A stretch of DNA of 15,696 nt. It comes from Chloroflexota bacterium. Lineage in GTDB: Bacteria; Chloroflexota; Anaerolineae; Anaerolineales; Anaerolineaceae. The stretch is from contig JAAZIH010000125.1 in the NCBI GenBank assembly GCA_012800995.1, forward strand, positions 1 to 15,696. The letters are read 5' to 3'. Position 1 is the first letter of the stretch. The number at the start of each line of letters is the position of its first letter. The position numbers and the translations under genes were made by a program. Of the stretch, positions 15,540 through 15,696 are shown piece by piece. The notes beneath the pieces are model-generated. The model did not search any database. It was not told where the DNA came from and was given only the letters and a program-made list of their open reading frames with translations.

Positions 15540-15570
15540 AACAGGAGCACATTAGGTGCTCTTGTTTTAA
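15540..15570 (+). terminator. Riboswitch expression-platform terminator
   Basis: AACAGGAGCAC (15540-15550) pairs with GTGCTCTTGTT (15556-15566), with one G-U pair and the loop ATTAG; the TTTT run at 15565-15568 overlaps the stem base and leads into AATATAC. It begins 16 nt after P1. The 3' arm GGTGCTC (15555-15561) is also the exact complement of GAGCACC in the aptamer (15464-15470). Confidence 0.8.
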
Positions 15571-15614
15571 TATACTTTACTAAATAAAAACAAACATTGA
15601 TTAAAGGAGACACA

Positions 15615-15696
15615 ATGAAATATCCACAAGAACTCAGATACCTCAAGACCGATGAATGGGTCAAAGTTGAAGACGGCATTGCCACCATCGGCATCA
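15615..15696 (+). CDS. gcvH: Glycine cleavage system H protein (3' end outside window)
   Basis: Only the first 27 residues are present. They read as a GcvH start (MKYPQELRYLKTDEWVK, then a Gly-Ile-Ala-Thr-Ile-Gly-Ile strand), matching the family pattern in which a Tyr-x-Lys-x-x-Glu-Trp-Val segment leads into the lipoyl-type fold. H protein carries the lipoyl-bound aminomethyl group between the P, T and L proteins; the lipoylated Lys lies beyond the window. AAGGAG (15604-15609) is 5 nt before the ATG. Being first after the glycine riboswitch supports both calls. Other gcv genes probably follow. Confidence 0.92.
   Translation, partial: MKYPQELRYLKTDEWVKVEDGIATIGI

Overview
The window looks like chromosomal DNA of an anaerobic bacterium, most likely a Chloroflexota (Anaerolineae-type) lineage. 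This rests on moderate GC, a two-subunit 2-oxoacid:ferredoxin oxidoreductase run from a GntR-type operon, the protein flavour of the ArgF, Pyk and MnmA homologues, and a zinc-ribbon membrane protein of a kind common in that phylum. The taxonomic call is an inference from protein style; no rRNA or other marker is present. No mobile elements, CRISPR arrays, tRNAs or rRNAs were seen.

Layout. (1) Bases 1-2939, plus strand: the 3' part of a 7TM-HD phosphodiesterase (PgpH type), ybeY, and an unrecognised two-TM helical membrane protein, packed with a 1-nt gap and an 11-nt overlap. A terminator hairpin overlaps the last stop codon. (2) Bases 2999-5450, plus strand: argF and pyk, each preceded very closely by a terminator-like hairpin. 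(3) Bases 5512-9088, minus strand: a convergent operon read as GntR/FCD regulator, then KorA-type alpha, then KorB-type beta. It has a clear sigma-70 promoter, a 17-bp palindrome just after the expected start site, and a terminator shared with the end of pyk. (4) Bases 9328-10335, plus strand: a divergent zinc-ribbon, Pro/Gln-linker, multi-TM protein of unknown role. (5) Bases 10336-10678: a 343-base gap with two hairpins and a terminator. (6) Bases 10679-14259: a translationally coupled pair of ABC exporter half-transporters forming an asymmetric heterodimer. (7) Bases 14332-15363: mnmA. (8) Bases 15398-15696: a promoter, a single-aptamer glycine riboswitch with a terminator, and the start of gcvH.

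How the parts work together. Most genes are core housekeeping: c-di-AMP turnover and rRNA maturation, arginine synthesis, lower glycolysis, ferredoxin-linked 2-oxoacid metabolism, tRNA thiolation and glycine cleavage. The most informative points are three. The Walker A motif of the first ABC subunit has Gly replaced by Asp, and this falls in the ATP site that is already degenerate by other criteria. The regulator of the Kor operon has a textbook promoter and operator but an FCD domain that seems to lack its metal ligands. The glycine switch has one aptamer and sits directly before gcvH. I found no convincing new multi-gene system; the window is largely ordinary chromosome with a few unusual details.
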